Part shown: piece after piece, positions 62,591 to 64,000 of the stretch
Layout: each line of letters begins with the position of its first letter
Position numbering within the stretch: position 1 is the stretch's first letter
Made by a program: the position numbers and the translations under genes
Source: Pontibacter diazotrophicus
Lineage (GTDB): Bacteria; Bacteroidota; Bacteroidia; Cytophagales; Hymenobacteraceae
Length of the DNA: 64,000 nucleotides
Direction of reading: 5' to 3'
NCBI RefSeq assembly: GCF_003367245.1
Contig: NZ_QRGR01000013.1
Span: forward strand, 1-64,000
The notes under the pieces: generated by a model
What the model was told of the DNA's origin: nothing
Seen by the model: only the letters and a program-made list of their open reading frames with translations
The model's database searches: none

Positions 62591-64000
62591 ATGAACTACA
62601 AAAACATACCAGCCGAGAAGCTTTTACAGATAAAAACACTGGGCCAGCTGAAGGCTGCCGGCTATGAGCCGCAGTCGGTAAAGCAGGAGCTTCGCACTAA
62701 CCTGATTACGAAGCTGCAGAACAAAGAAGAAGTTTTTCCCGGCATCTGGGGTTATGAAGAAACCGTTATTCCGGACATGCAGCGCGCCATTCTGTCGATG
62801 CACCACATCAACCTGCTGGGTTTGCGGGGGCAGGCCAAAACACGTATTGCGCGGCAGATGGTGGATTTGCTGGATGAGTATATCCCGGTAGTAAAAGGCT
62901 CCGAACTGAACGACGATCCGCTGCAACCACTCTCGCGCTTCGCTAAGGATACCGTGCAGGAGCATGGCGACGATACCCCTATCAGCTGGATGCACCGCTC
63001 GGATCGCTATACCGAAAAGCTGGCCACACCGGATGTTTCCGTGGCTGACCTTATTGGTGATGCGGACCCAATAAAAGCCGCGACCATGAAGCTGCCATAC
63101 TCTGATGAGCGGGTGATTCACTTTGGCTTGATTCCGCGTTCGCATCGGGGCATATTCGTTATCAACGAGTTGCCGGATTTACAGGCGCGCATCCAGGTGT
63201 CGCTCTTTAACATTCTGCAGGAAGGCGATATACAGATACGTGGCTTTAAGGTACGCATGCCATTGGATATCCAGTTTGTGTTCACGGCCAACCCGGAAGA
63301 CTATACCAACCGTGGTTCCATTGTAACACCGCTGAAAGACCGTATCGACTCGCAAATCATCACACACTATCCGAAGACCATTGAGACAGGTAAGAAGATT
63401 ACAAAGCAGGAAGCACGCGTAAAAGAGGGGCAGGGGCAACTGGTGAAGACCAACGACATTATTGGAGACCTGATAGAGCAGGTGGCTTTTGAGGCTCGTG
63501 AGAGTGAGTACGTAGACGCTAAAAGCGGTGTGTCCGCTCGTTTAACTATCTCGGCTTACGAAAACCTGCTGAGTGCTGCGGAGCGTCGTGCTTTAATGAA
63601 TGGCGAAACCTCTACGTATGTGCGTGTGGCAGATTTTCTGAATACAATTCCGGCGGTAACGGGTAAAGTGGAACTGGTGTACGAAGGCGAGCAGGAGGGA
63701 GCCGGGCACGTGGCACAGGTGCTCATGGGCAAAGCCATCCGCACACAGTTCCTGAAGTACTTCCCGGACCCTGATAAAGGCAAGAAATCAAAGCAGGGCA
63801 GCCCGTACAAGAGCATTACAGAGTGGTTTGGCGATGGCAACACTGTAGATATACTAAATGATGCCTCTGAAGCCGATTATAAGAAAGCTGTACAAAACGT
63901 ACCGGGGCTGAAAGGACTGGTGGAGAAGTACCAGCCGGATGCCAAAGGCGATGAAAAACTTTTCCTGATGGAGTTTGCCTTGCACGGCCTCGCCGAGCAT
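62591..64000 (+). CDS. MoxR/ChlI-like AAA ATPase, partial (no stop in window)
   Basis: Open for 470 codons to the right edge, with no stop. Walker A is GLRGQAKT at 77-84, Walker B-like IFVINEL at 187-193 (Asn-Glu in place of Asp-Glu), and the Arg-finger region LKDRIDSQI. The N-terminal part up to residue 60 and the region after 330 are unusual for a plain MoxR protein. The fold is that of the magnesium-chelatase/MoxR group, known to pair with VWA proteins, as here. Role unknown; C-terminus missing. Confidence 0.87.
   Translation, partial: MNYKNIPAEKLLQIKTLGQLKAAGYEPQSVKQELRTNLITKLQNKEEVFPGIWGYEETVIPDMQRAILSMHHINLLGLRGQAKTRIARQMVDLLDEYIPVVKGSELNDDPLQPLSRFAKDTVQEHGDDTPISWMHRSDRYTEKLATPDVSVADLIGDADPIKAATMKLPYSDERVIHFGLIPRSHRGIFVINELPDLQARIQVSLFNILQEGDIQIRGFKVRMPLDIQFVFTANPEDYTNRGSIVTPLKDRIDSQIITHYPKTIETGKKITKQEARVKEGQGQLVKTNDIIGDLIEQVAFEARESEYVDAKSGVSARLTISAYENLLSAAERRALMNGETSTYVRVADFLNTIPAVTGKVELVYEGEQEGAGHVAQVLMGKAIRTQFLKYFPDPDKGKKSKQGSPYKSITEWFGDGNTVDILNDASEADYKKAVQNVPGLKGLVEKYQPDAKGDEKLFLMEFALHGLAEH

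Overview
The window looks like chromosomal DNA of a Bacteroidota bacterium of the order Cytophagales, probably family Hymenobacteraceae (Pontibacter or Rufibacter-like). This rests on type IX secretion genes (PorE-like, PorQ), a SusC/SusD pair, promoters of the TAnnTTTG type, scarce Shine-Dalgarno sequences, and intergenic dispersed repeats of the kind seen in this group. The genus is inference; no rRNA or tRNA gene was seen.

Layout. 1-8.6 kb: a PorE-like OmpA/propeller protein (minus strand), then lon, porQ, hslU and an SDR reductase. 9-20.6 kb: a short-chain acyl-acid (acetate/propionate) uptake and activation locus. It comprises an InsA-like zinc-ribbon/HTH protein, an OprO/P-like porin, a DUF4212 small subunit with its SLC5 symporter, a second small membrane protein with an SLC5-STAC-histidine kinase, a single-domain response regulator, a PrpE-like acyl-CoA synthetase and Acs. 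20.6-25.1 kb: an AT-richer accessory stretch with an orphan beta-barrel, a ParE/RelE-like toxin-antitoxin pair, an NTF2-like protein whose lipoprotein signal seems detached by a frameshift, an unknown protein and a methyltransferase. 25.1-36.3 kb: M13 peptidase, NUDIX, PlsC, GatC, a 1012-residue membrane-TPR protein, an ABC ATPase, PduO-type adenosyltransferase, IlvE, and prfB with its programmed +1 frameshift. 37-41.7 kb: SusC/SusD. 41.8-56.4 kb: housekeeping and envelope genes (RnhB, CHASE3 kinase with Rcp1-like regulator, GcvT, ComB-like, MazG-like, Dtd, ATP-grasp, Usp, a DUF3352-like/propeller protein, CorA, IMPACT). 56.6-60.3 kb: a deoxyamino-sugar fragment (FdtA, FdtB, GT2) and an acyl-ACP desaturase. 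60.4-64 kb: DUF427 and a VWA / membrane protein / MoxR-like AAA cluster that runs off the right edge.

The clearest functional system is the 9-20.6 kb locus: an outer-membrane porin, an inner-membrane symporter with small subunit, a transporter-like sensor kinase, and two AMP-forming synthetases form a complete path from outside acid to acyl-CoA. The least explained material is intergenic. A 127-bp sequence occurs twice (125-251 and 27605-27731, 109/127 identical), and the second copy is part of a larger hairpin-rich module. A 57-bp two-hairpin element occurs at 7657-7713 and 46768-46824 with compensatory base changes. A 20-bp perfect palindrome with a third arm lies at 8824-8924. Several tracts of a gttagaaag-like repeat lie between genes.
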